A stretch of 30,007 nucleotides of DNA. Origin: Actinomycetes bacterium. GTDB lineage: Bacteria > Actinomycetota > Acidimicrobiia > Acidimicrobiales > RAAP-2. Below are positions 6,908 to 14,900 of this stretch, piece by piece. Below the pieces are notes generated by a model. The model was not told the DNA's origin. It saw only the letters and a program-made list of their open reading frames with translations, and did no database searches. Positions within the stretch are counted from its first letter, which is position 1. Each line of letters starts with the position of its first letter. Where the stretch lies: assembly GCA_021791145.1 (NCBI GenBank), contig JAJYXE010000053.1:1-30007 (forward strand). The letters are read 5' to 3'. Made by a program: the position numbers and the translations under genes.

Positions 6908-8089
6908 ATGACGGCGCCGTTGTTGCACGCGGAGGTGCTCGAGGTGCACATGGCCCTGAAGGAGCCCTTCACCACGGGGTACGGCTCGACCGACACCAGG
7001 CGGACGGTCCTCGTCCACCTGGAGGACGCCGACGGGATAGAGGGCTGGGGTGAGGCAGCGGCGCTCGACCACCCCTTCTACCTGCCGGACACGACCTCCT
7101 CGACCTTCGCGCTCGTCGCGGAGTGGGCGCTGCCGATCGCGCTCGACGGCCCCTCGGACCCGCGGGCGGTCGCGACGCGGCTCCGTTCGATCCGGGGCAA
7201 CACCTTCGCCAAGGCCGGGGTCGAAGCCGCGTTCTGGTGCCTCGAGTCGGCGCGACGACAGGTCCCGCTCGCACGGCTGCTCTCGTTCGAGGCCACGGAC
7301 GAGACCAGCACGGACGGCTCGGCGACGCGGCGCCCTTTGCGCACGGCGGCAGAGGCGGGCGCCAGCATCGGGATCCACGAGAGCGTCGACGCAACGCTGG
7401 CGGCGGTCGACCGGGCGGTCTCCAAGGGGTACCGGCGGATCAAGCTCAAGGTGAGACCAGGCTGGGACGAAGAGATCGTCGCGCCGGTGCGCGACGGGCT
7501 CGGCCCCGACGCCATGCTGCAGGTCGATGCCAATTGCTCGTACACGCTCTCACGCGACAACCTGAAACGCCTCGAGCGACTCGACGGCTACGGCCTCGCC
7601 TGCATCGAGCAGCCACTCGGCTGGGAAGACCTCGAGGGCCACGCGCACCTCCAGGCACGGCTCGAGACGCCCATCTGCCTGGACGAGTGCCTCAGGTCCT
7701 CTCGTGACGTGGAGCGCGCGCTCGACCTGGACGCGTGCAGGAACGTGAACCTGAAGCCCGGCAGGGTGGGAGGCGTCGTCGAGAGCCTGGACGTCCACCA
7801 CCTCTGTCGGGACGCCGGCGTGCCGATGTGGTGCGGCGGGATGCTCGAATCGGGCGTCGGGCGTGCGCTGAACCTGGCACTCTGTGCGCTCGAGGGCTTC
7901 AGCCAGCCCGCGGACATCTCCCCGCCGCTCGAGCTGTACGACTACGACCTGGTGGACCCCTCCTACGACGTCTCGCCCGACGGCACGGTCCCGATCCCCG
8001 TCACGCCGGGCCTCGGCTTCGACGTGGCGCGCGACCGGATCGCCGCTTCCACGCTCCGGCGCGTCCAGGTCCTTGCCAGGCGCCCCTGA
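6908..8089 (+). CDS. enolase-superfamily N-acylamino acid racemase / o-succinylbenzoate synthase
   Basis: Member of the muconate-lactonizing subgroup of the enolase superfamily, 393 residues, cytosolic. The active site is complete: K179-x-K181 (IKLKV), metal ligands D207 (VDAN), E234 (CIEQP) and D259 (LDE), and the opposite-face lysine K283 (NLKPGRVGG). The segment MWCGGMLESGVGRA is typical of the OSBS/NSAR family, where the same fold either dehydrates SHCHC to o-succinylbenzoate in menaquinone synthesis or racemises N-succinyl amino acids. Many members do both. No other men gene is in the window, and the facing neighbour has an M24 fold, so an amino-acid or peptide role is as likely as a menaquinone one. 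ATG 6908 lacks a clear Shine-Dalgarno and is preceded by a perfect palindrome. It may be read through from the upstream fusion gene. Confidence 0.8.
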   Translation: MTAPLLHAEVLEVHMALKEPFTTGYGSTDTRRTVLVHLEDADGIEGWGEAAALDHPFYLPDTTSSTFALVAEWALPIALDGPSDPRAVATRLRSIRGNTFAKAGVEAAFWCLESARRQVPLARLLSFEATDETSTDGSATRRPLRTAAEAGASIGIHESVDATLAAVDRAVSKGYRRIKLKVRPGWDEEIVAPVRDGLGPDAMLQVDANCSYTLSRDNLKRLERLDGYGLACIEQPLGWEDLEGHAHLQARLETPICLDECLRSSRDVERALDLDACRNVNLKPGRVGGVVESLDVHHLCRDAGVPMWCGGMLESGVGRALNLALCALEGFSQPADISPPLELYDYDLVDPSYDVSPDGTVPIPVTPGLGFDVARDRIAASTLRRVQVLARRP

Positions 8090-8090
8090 C

Positions 8091-8128
8091 GTCGCCGACC
8101 CCTGGTGCCGGCCGTCACTGGCGGCGAC
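8091..8128. terminator. possible hairpin between convergent genes
   Basis: GTCGCCG (8091-8097) can pair with CGGCGAC (8122-8128) around a 24-nt loop in the 42-bp gap between two convergent genes. The stem is short and the loop long, so this is a weak call made mostly from position. Confidence 0.25.
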
Positions 8129-8131
8129 CGG

Positions 8132-9442
8132 TCAGTACTGGTGAGTGACGAAGAGCGTTTGCGAGGGAAAGCGCGTGATCACCCTGGGACCGTCTCTCGT
8201 CACGACGACCTCCTCTTCGATGCGGGCACCTGAGTACCCGTCGGTCGCCGGGCAGTAGGTCTCGAGCGCGAAGACCATCCCCTCTTTGATCTCCTGGGGG
8301 TCGTCCAGAGAGTTCAGCCTGCTGATGATCGGGCGCTCGTGGAGGGCGAGGCCGAGCCCGTGGCCGAACTCGAGCCCGAACGCCTCCCGCTCGCCGGCGA
8401 GCCCGATCTCCTGGGCGGTCGGCCAGAGCCTCGCGATCTCGTCGGTGGAGACCCCCGGCTTCACGAGCTCGATGGCGGCGTCGATCCACTCGCGGGCACG
8501 CCGGTAGGCGTCCTCCTGCGCCTGAGTGGCGCGGCCGACGGCGAAGCAGCGGTAATAGCAGGTGCGGTAGCCGTTGAAAGCCTGCATGACGTCGAAGAAC
8601 GCGAGATCGCCCGGTCGGATGACGCGGTCGGAGAAGTTGTGCGGATGGGGGACGCACCGCTCGCCCGAGACGGCGTTCACCGACTCGACGTCGTCCGAGC
8701 CTCGGGCGTAGAGGTACTCGTTCACCAGCGCCACGATCTCGTTCTCACGGACCCCGGGCTTGAGAGCCTCGGCGACCTGCTGGTACGCGCCGTCGACCAT
8801 CGCCGCGGCGTGGGAGAGGAGCAGGATCTCGTCGGTGGACTTGATCTCGCGTGCGTCCAGCATCACCTGCTGGCCGTCGCGGACGTCGATGCCCGCAGCC
8901 TGCAGCGCGAGGAACGTCGCGGTGTCCGAGGTGTCGACCCCGAGGGGCTCCTCGGCCACGCCCGCGTCGCGCAGCAGCTCCTTGATCTCCCCGACGAGCT
9001 TCTCGGTGATCCTCGCTCCCGGCGGAACCGCGCCGCGCAACGTCGCGAAGGCGCCAATCGACTTCTCCGGGTCGATCCACGGCGCGTAGAGGCGGTGGTG
9101 GACCGCAGCCGAGCCGAAGTCCCAGACGTAAGGCTCTCCGTCCCGGGTGAGCAACGTGTAGCGGACGTACTTGTCGCGGCTCCACTCGCCGATCGCCGTC
9201 GAGGTGATGTACCGGACGTTGTTGACGTCGAAGCACAAGAGCGCGCCGAGCTCGGAGCGCCGCAGCGCCTCCCGGGCCCGAGCGAGGCGGTAGGCGCGAA
9301 GACGGGGGAATGTGACCCTCTGCTCGAAGTCGACCGCCGCAGCGCCGTACTGGTGGATGCTCTGGCCCATGTCGTTGAAGGACACGGTCGGCTCCCAGCC
9401 GCCTCCGCTCGGCCCAGCCGATCCAGCCTGTGCCGTCGTCAT
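8132..9442 (-). CDS. M24 (pita-bread fold) peptidase/creatinase-family protein with altered metal site
   Basis: 436 residues with the creatinase-like N-terminal domain (about 40-200) and the pita-bread catalytic domain (about 205-436). Compared with methionine aminopeptidase, four of five metal ligands are found: D284 (FFDVMQ), H361 (GHGLG), E394 (ETYCP) and E409 (RIEEEV). The second Asp, expected 11 residues after D284, is Cys (C295 in GYRTCYYR). H368 in LHERP is also kept. The fold includes Xaa-Pro peptidases, metal-free creatinase and the DMSP lyase DddP, so the altered site makes ordinary aminopeptidase activity doubtful and the substrate is open. ATG 9442 was chosen for GGGAGAGGG just upstream. 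It follows the G1-peptidase gene on the same strand after 50 bp, so the two may form an operon that handles peptides. Confidence 0.8.
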   Translation of the reverse strand: MTTAQAGSAGPSGGGWEPTVSFNDMGQSIHQYGAAAVDFEQRVTFPRLRAYRLARAREALRRSELGALLCFDVNNVRYITSTAIGEWSRDKYVRYTLLTRDGEPYVWDFGSAAVHHRLYAPWIDPEKSIGAFATLRGAVPPGARITEKLVGEIKELLRDAGVAEEPLGVDTSDTATFLALQAAGIDVRDGQQVMLDAREIKSTDEILLLSHAAAMVDGAYQQVAEALKPGVRENEIVALVNEYLYARGSDDVESVNAVSGERCVPHPHNFSDRVIRPGDLAFFDVMQAFNGYRTCYYRCFAVGRATQAQEDAYRRAREWIDAAIELVKPGVSTDEIARLWPTAQEIGLAGEREAFGLEFGHGLGLALHERPIISRLNSLDDPQEIKEGMVFALETYCPATDGYSGARIEEEVVVTRDGPRVITRFPSQTLFVTHQY

Positions 9443-9492
9443 GGTTCCCTCTCCCTTCCCGAGACCCGTGGCCTCTCCTGCAAGACCCGAGG

Positions 9493-11610
9493 CTACCCGA
9501 GCAGTGCGACCACCATTGTGTTGACCGCTGCCTGGCTCAATGCGTCGGGACCGCCGAGGACCGTGAAGCCGGTGATCCTCTTGCCGCCGAGGCCGAGCGT
9601 CCCGGCCGACTCGAGGAACGGCACCAGGTAGTGCCCGAGGCTCGTCGGGCCCGCAGTGAGCAGGAGGGGCTCGGGGGCCGAGGAGGCCGGGCCGTCTGCT
9701 GCGACGACCGCGCCGGCGAGGCCGTCGCTGTACGCGCTGCCCCCCGCGACCGATAGCTTCCCGGCAGCGTCCCAGCCCAGCCCCGCGTGCGACGCCGCTG
9801 CGTCGAGCTCGCACCTTGCGAGCTCGATCGCGGTCTGCGTGCCGTCGGTGCCTGCGATCCGCAGCACCGAGACTCCGTGCGCTTCGAGGGTGCCCACGTC
9901 GGCGTCCGAGAGCGCGAGCGGCCCGCCCATCGCGATCACCTGGCGGATGCGGAGCGCCTTGACCGCGGTGAGCACCTGGCCGGACAGATGCCCGGGTGTG
10001 GTGAGCAGGATCGGGAGGTGCGCGACGTAGGCGAGGACGCTCGCCGCCTCGGCGTCTTGGAAACCCTTCCCGGTGGCGAGGATCGCGGTGGTCAGCGCGC
10101 CGGGCGGAGCGGACGCGGACGCGTTGCCCGCCGTGACGTTGAAGGCGCCGTTGCCTCCGAAGCCGTTCACGCCCGCGTACGCGCCGGCGAGGTCGACGCT
10201 TCCGGGGACCGCGCCCGAGAACGTCGCGACGGCAAACGCCGTGGCATACTCGCTCACCCCGGCGATCCGGGTCACCTGCACCGTCGCTGTCCCGGCCAGC
10301 GGGGCCGTCCCTCCGCAGTCGTAGGCCTCGGTGCTCTCGAGCTGAGAGACGACTGTGCTGGTGATGGCCAGGGGGCCGCCCACGACGTAGACGCGGGTGA
10401 TGCCCTCGTTGCGGATCGCAGCGAGCGTCGCCGCCGGAACGGAGGTCGGTGCGGTGAGCAGCGTGCCGGTCCTCAGGTCGCTCGCGAGGTACGCGCTCGC
10501 CAGCGCGTCGGGGTACGACGTCTCGGTCGCGAGGACCACCGCTCTCCCTGATGTCGGGGAGGACGGGCAGTCGCCGGTTCGATATGTGAACTGGTGCTCG
10601 AGCTCCGCGGCGGCGGTGGCGCCGGCTGTCGGTCCGTAGATGCGGCTTGGCACGGTGAGGTACGAGTCGGTGAAGCTCACGCCTGTCGGAGAGGAGGCCG
10701 GAGACGTCGGGCCCGGTGCCGAGATCACGTCGCCGGCTCGCTCCATGCGGACCGGTGTGAGGGTCGTCGGCGCGCTCGCGCGGTCGCCGGCCTCGGCCGT
10801 CATGAGGTGGTCGAAGCGCGTCGAGCCGTAGTCGGCGAGCGTGGACAGCACTGTCTTGTGGACGGCCGCTGTGTAGAAGCTGGGCCGCTCCGTGATCCAG
10901 TCCGCCGACGTCGCTCCCACCTCGTAGGCGAAGGTACGGCTGTAGGTCCACTTCTCGGTCACGTCCTGGATCGTGACGTGCCACAGGTTCGCACCGGCGC
11001 GGTTCACGGACGCGTGCACGACGTCGCCCTGGTCGACGACGAACCCCGCTGTGCCGCCAGGGGCGGCCTTGGATGTCAGTGTCCACGCCGGCGTCGGGAG
11101 GAGCTCGAGCCATGCGGTGTACCCGACCGCGCGCGCAGCGGTCGCCGCGATCGTGCCGACCTGGATCAGCGTCGTCCCAGGGAGCCCGCCGATGCCGACC
11201 CATGTGGCCGCGTACTCGAGGGAGGCGGACGGGACGACCGAGGGAACGGTCCACGTCGCGCTCACCCACGTGAGGTGAGACCCGGTGTGCACCTCTCCGG
11301 ACCAGTTCTCCGCGACACGGACGGCGCCCCGGACCCCGCCGCGCCCGCCCGCCCGCACGGGCCCGTGCGGCCCAGCGCGCATGGCGTCGGGCGAACGGCG
11401 CGCCAGCGCCTCGCGCACCGCGACGGGCAGGACGCGCAGCCCCGGCCTCCCCGACGCGCCCGTGACCGATACGTCCCCGGGGACGGGCGCAGCGGGCGCG
11501 AGGCTCCCTCGCGACGCGCCCACGGCGAGCACGGACCCGCTCGACGCCGCCCACACCAGGGCCACCAGCGCTCCCGTCACGAACGCGACCTTGCGCCTCG
11601 GCCGTCCCAC
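9493..11610 (-). CDS. secreted glutamic peptidase (G1/eqolisin) domain with cell-wall-binding repeats
   Basis: 705-residue exported protein. Residues 1-35 form a signal peptide (MGRPRRK then a hydrophobic stretch ending near VLAVGA). Residues about 100-275 match the G1 glutamic peptidases: NWSGEVHTG, SATWTVPSV, WVGIGG, the catalytic Gln in LIQVGT (Q150), AWLELLP, and the catalytic Glu in ADWITERPS (E241). Residues about 340-705 hold three cell-wall-binding type 2 repeats with signatures such as SYPDALASAYLA, VYVVGGPLAI, VTRIAGVSEYATA, VIAMGGPLAL and FTVLGGPDALS. The domain pair predicts an acid-type peptidase held in the cell envelope, cutting proteins outside the cell. GTG 11610 follows AGGAGGGG at good spacing. 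The M24-fold gene lies 50 bp downstream. Confidence 0.85.
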   Translation of the reverse strand: MGRPRRKVAFVTGALVALVWAASSGSVLAVGASRGSLAPAAPVPGDVSVTGASGRPGLRVLPVAVREALARRSPDAMRAGPHGPVRAGGRGGVRGAVRVAENWSGEVHTGSHLTWVSATWTVPSVVPSASLEYAATWVGIGGLPGTTLIQVGTIAATAARAVGYTAWLELLPTPAWTLTSKAAPGGTAGFVVDQGDVVHASVNRAGANLWHVTIQDVTEKWTYSRTFAYEVGATSADWITERPSFYTAAVHKTVLSTLADYGSTRFDHLMTAEAGDRASAPTTLTPVRMERAGDVISAPGPTSPASSPTGVSFTDSYLTVPSRIYGPTAGATAAAELEHQFTYRTGDCPSSPTSGRAVVLATETSYPDALASAYLASDLRTGTLLTAPTSVPAATLAAIRNEGITRVYVVGGPLAITSTVVSQLESTEAYDCGGTAPLAGTATVQVTRIAGVSEYATAFAVATFSGAVPGSVDLAGAYAGVNGFGGNGAFNVTAGNASASAPPGALTTAILATGKGFQDAEAASVLAYVAHLPILLTTPGHLSGQVLTAVKALRIRQVIAMGGPLALSDADVGTLEAHGVSVLRIAGTDGTQTAIELARCELDAAASHAGLGWDAAGKLSVAGGSAYSDGLAGAVVAADGPASSAPEPLLLTAGPTSLGHYLVPFLESAGTLGLGGKRITGFTVLGGPDALSQAAVNTMVVALLG

Positions 11611-11963
11611 GGCCCCTCCTGCCTCGCGAGCCCCCGGTGCGCGCGCAGCGTAACCGCTTGGTGCAGGAGCCGAGGAGCAGGCACGTTCCCGAGCGCGCGC
11701 CCGCGGGCCAGCTCGGCGTCCGGCTCGCCGCGCAGCCCCGTACTACCAAGCACCTCGTGACCGAGCCTGCGCACACCTCGTTGCAGCGATCGTCATCGAG
11801 GATTTCCTGCTCAGAGGCTCGCGCGTTCCTGGCCTGCGGCGCGCCAGGCTGGAAGGATGGACCTTCGCCGCTGCACGAGGCGAGACGGGCGGCACCGGCT
11901 CGGCAAGCCCGGAACGTCGAGCGGCGCTGAGCAGAGGGACGAGCAGAGAGAGGACGGCCGGCA
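11611..11963. other. divergent intergenic region, no gene seen
   Basis: 353 bp between the divergent G1-peptidase and dnaE starts. It must hold promoters for both, but I found no convincing -35/-10 pair. The right end is purine-rich and includes the dnaE Shine-Dalgarno (about 11945-11952). Short open frames here have no recognisable content. Confidence 0.4.
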
Positions 11964-14900
11964 GTGAGTGAGCTCAAAGGAACGCAGGACCCCACATGGT
12001 CGTTCGCGCACTGCCACGTCCACACCGAGTTCTCGATCCTCGACGGGGCGAGCCGCATCGACGACCTCGTGGAGGTCGCCGCGCTCGACGGTCAGCCCGC
12101 GCTCGGCATCACCGACCATGGCAACATGTACGGGATCCTGCCCTTCTACGCCGCGTGCACGAAGGCGGGGATCACGCCTCTCCTCGGCACCGAGGCCTAC
12201 ATGGCCTACGAACGGCGCGACGAGCGGATCAACGTACGCGGGACCACGGTGGACGACACCGGCGGCGACGTCGAGGGAGGCAGGAAGGCCTGGTACCACC
12301 TCACGCTCCTCGCCGAGTCCAACAGGGGGTACGCGAACCTGATCAAGCTGTCGAGCCGCGCGTTCCTCGAAGGGTACTACCGCAAGCCCAAGGTGGACTG
12401 GGAGCTGCTCGCGGACCACGCCGACGGCTTGATCGCGACGACCGGGTGCCTCGGTGGCCACGTCTGTCAGAGCCTGCTCGCCGGGAGGTTCGACGACGCT
12501 CTCACGAAGGCCGGACGGCTGCAGGACATCTTCGGCAAGGACAACCTCTTCGTCGAGCTGCAGGACCACGGGATCGAAGAGCAGCACCGGGTGACGCCGC
12601 AGCTCATCGACATCGCCCGCCGGCTCGGCGCGCCCCTGCTGGCGACCAACGACAGCCACTACACGCGTCCTGAGGACGCGCAGGCTCACGACGCGCTCCT
12701 CTGCGTCCAGACGAAGGCGACGATCGACCAGCCCGGCAGGTTCCAGTTCAAGGGGTCGGGGCACTACCTCAAGAGCGCCGCAGAGATGCGCCGTCTCTTC
12801 GCCGAGCTTCCGGAGGCGTGCGACAACACGCTGCTCGTCGCCCGAAGGGCGGACGTCCGCCTCGAGCTCGGCACGCCAAAGCTTCCAGACTTCCCGGTGC
12901 CGCCGACGTTCTCCTCCCCCGGCAAGTACCTGGAGCACCTCGCCTTCGAGGGTGCCAAGCAGCGCTGGGGCGACCCGCTGCCCGACCCCGCGGTCGAGCG
13001 GCTCGGCTACGAGCTGAAGGTCATCGAGGACATGGGGTTCTCGTCGTACTTCCTCATCGTGTGGGACCTGATCCGCCACGCGAAGGAGCACGGGATCCGC
13101 GTGGGGCCCGGGCGCGGATCGGCTGCCGGCTGCGCGGTCGCCTATTGCCTGCGCATCACCGAGCTGGACCCCATCCGCTACGACCTGCTGTTCGAGCGGT
13201 TCTTGAACCCCTCGCGCCTGTCGATGCCCGACATCGACATGGACTTCGACTCCCGCTTCCGTGACGAGATGATCCGCTACGCAGCCGAGCGGTACGGGCG
13301 CGACCACGTCGCGCAGATCGTCACCTTCGGCACGATCAAGGCCCGGGCGTCCGTGCGCGACGCGGCGCGCGTCCTCGGGTACCCCTACTCGCTCGGCGAC
13401 CGCGTCGCGAAGGCAATGCCGCCCATCGTGATGGGACGCGACACCCCCCTTTGGGCCTGCCTCGCCGACCAGCCGCCGGCAGGCTACGAGGACGGGTGGA
13501 AGATCGCGGCCGAGCTGCGCGCAATGGTCGCAGAGGACCCCGATGTCGCGCGCGTCGCGGCCGTCGCCAAGGGGCTCGAGGGCCTCCGCCGCCAGGACGG
13601 CATCCACGCCGCGGCGGTCGTCATCACGAAGGACCCGCTGACCGAGTACCTCCCCGTCCAGCGCAAGCCCGAGCCGGGCGGCGATCCCGAGAGCGCCCCG
13701 GTCGTCACCCAGTACGAGATGCATGGGGTCGAGGACCTCGGCCTCTTGAAGATGGACTTCCTCGGGTTGCGGAACCTCGACGTCATCACCGACACCGTCG
13801 AGCTCATCGAGCGCACCCGCGGGATCCGCCTCGACATCGACCACGTGCCGCTCGACGACGAGCCGACCTACGAGCTGCTGCGCCGCGGCGACTCGGTCGG
13901 GGTCTTCCAGCTCGAGGGCGGGCCGATGCGCACGCTGATGCGATCGCTCGCTCCCACCTGCTTCGAGGACGTGGCGGCCCTGATCGCCCTCTACCGGCCC
14001 GGCCCGATGGCAGCGAACATGCACTTCGAGTACGCGGACCGGAAGAACGGCCGCAAGAAGGTGGAGTACCTGCACCCGGACGCCGAGCCCATCCTTGCCG
14101 ACACCTTCGGGCTCATGATCTACCAAGAGAAGTTGATGCGGGTCGCCCAGCAATTCGCCGGGTACTCGCTCGCGGAGGCCGACAACTTGCGTAAGGCCTG
14201 CCTTCCGCGCGGGACCCTACTGCTCACCGAGTCCCGAGGCTACGTGCCGATCGAACAGGTGATGACGGGATCGGACCGGCGCGTCCAGACCATCGACACG
14301 ACGTCCGCGAGCTCTCGGTTCGCCGAGGTGAGCGACGTCTGGTCGGTCGGGGTGAAACCGGTCTTCCGACTGACGACCTCGACGGGGTACTCGCTGGAGG
14401 CGACCGCCGATCACCGGTTCATGGTGGAGGACCGTTGGACCAGGCTCGAGGACGTCGTACCCGGCGACCTCGTCGCGGTCGCCTCGCGCACCGTCACCGA
14501 GGGGACCGGCGGGCTGACCGACGCGGAGATCGTTCTTGCAGCACTTCTCGTCTGCGGTGGCTGTGAGCACGCGGCCGCATCCGCCACAGCGGGCGCGGCC
14601 CACTTCTGCAGCACCGACGCTGAGCTGGTCCGGCAGTTCCTGGCCGCGTTCGAGCGACATTTCGGCTACGCCAGCGCGGCGATCAGCCAGCACCACGGGG
14701 CCACCGTCGTTGACTTGACCAGCGACGAGCTGTGCAGCCTTCGTCCTCTCATCGGAGCGGCCGGGGCCCCAGAGGGCCCGACGATCACGCAGCGCCTCGT
14801 GAATGCGCCGAAGCCCGACGTGGAGCGCTTCCTCGCTCTGTGCTTCTGCGCGGGCGGCTGGGCCGACCCGGACGGCGCGCACGTCGGCACCAAGAGCCTG

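Noticed and set aside
5324..7378. Very long minus-strand frame continuing upstream of prs
   Set aside because: It is a GC-rich mirror of the plus-strand fusion gene; prs similarity begins exactly at the ATG preceded by AGGAGAG.
9443..12058. Extension of the M24 gene into a giant minus-strand protein
   Set aside because: The extra part is Arg/Gly/Ala-rich shadow of the G1-peptidase gene in another frame; family similarity starts near the ATG at 9442.
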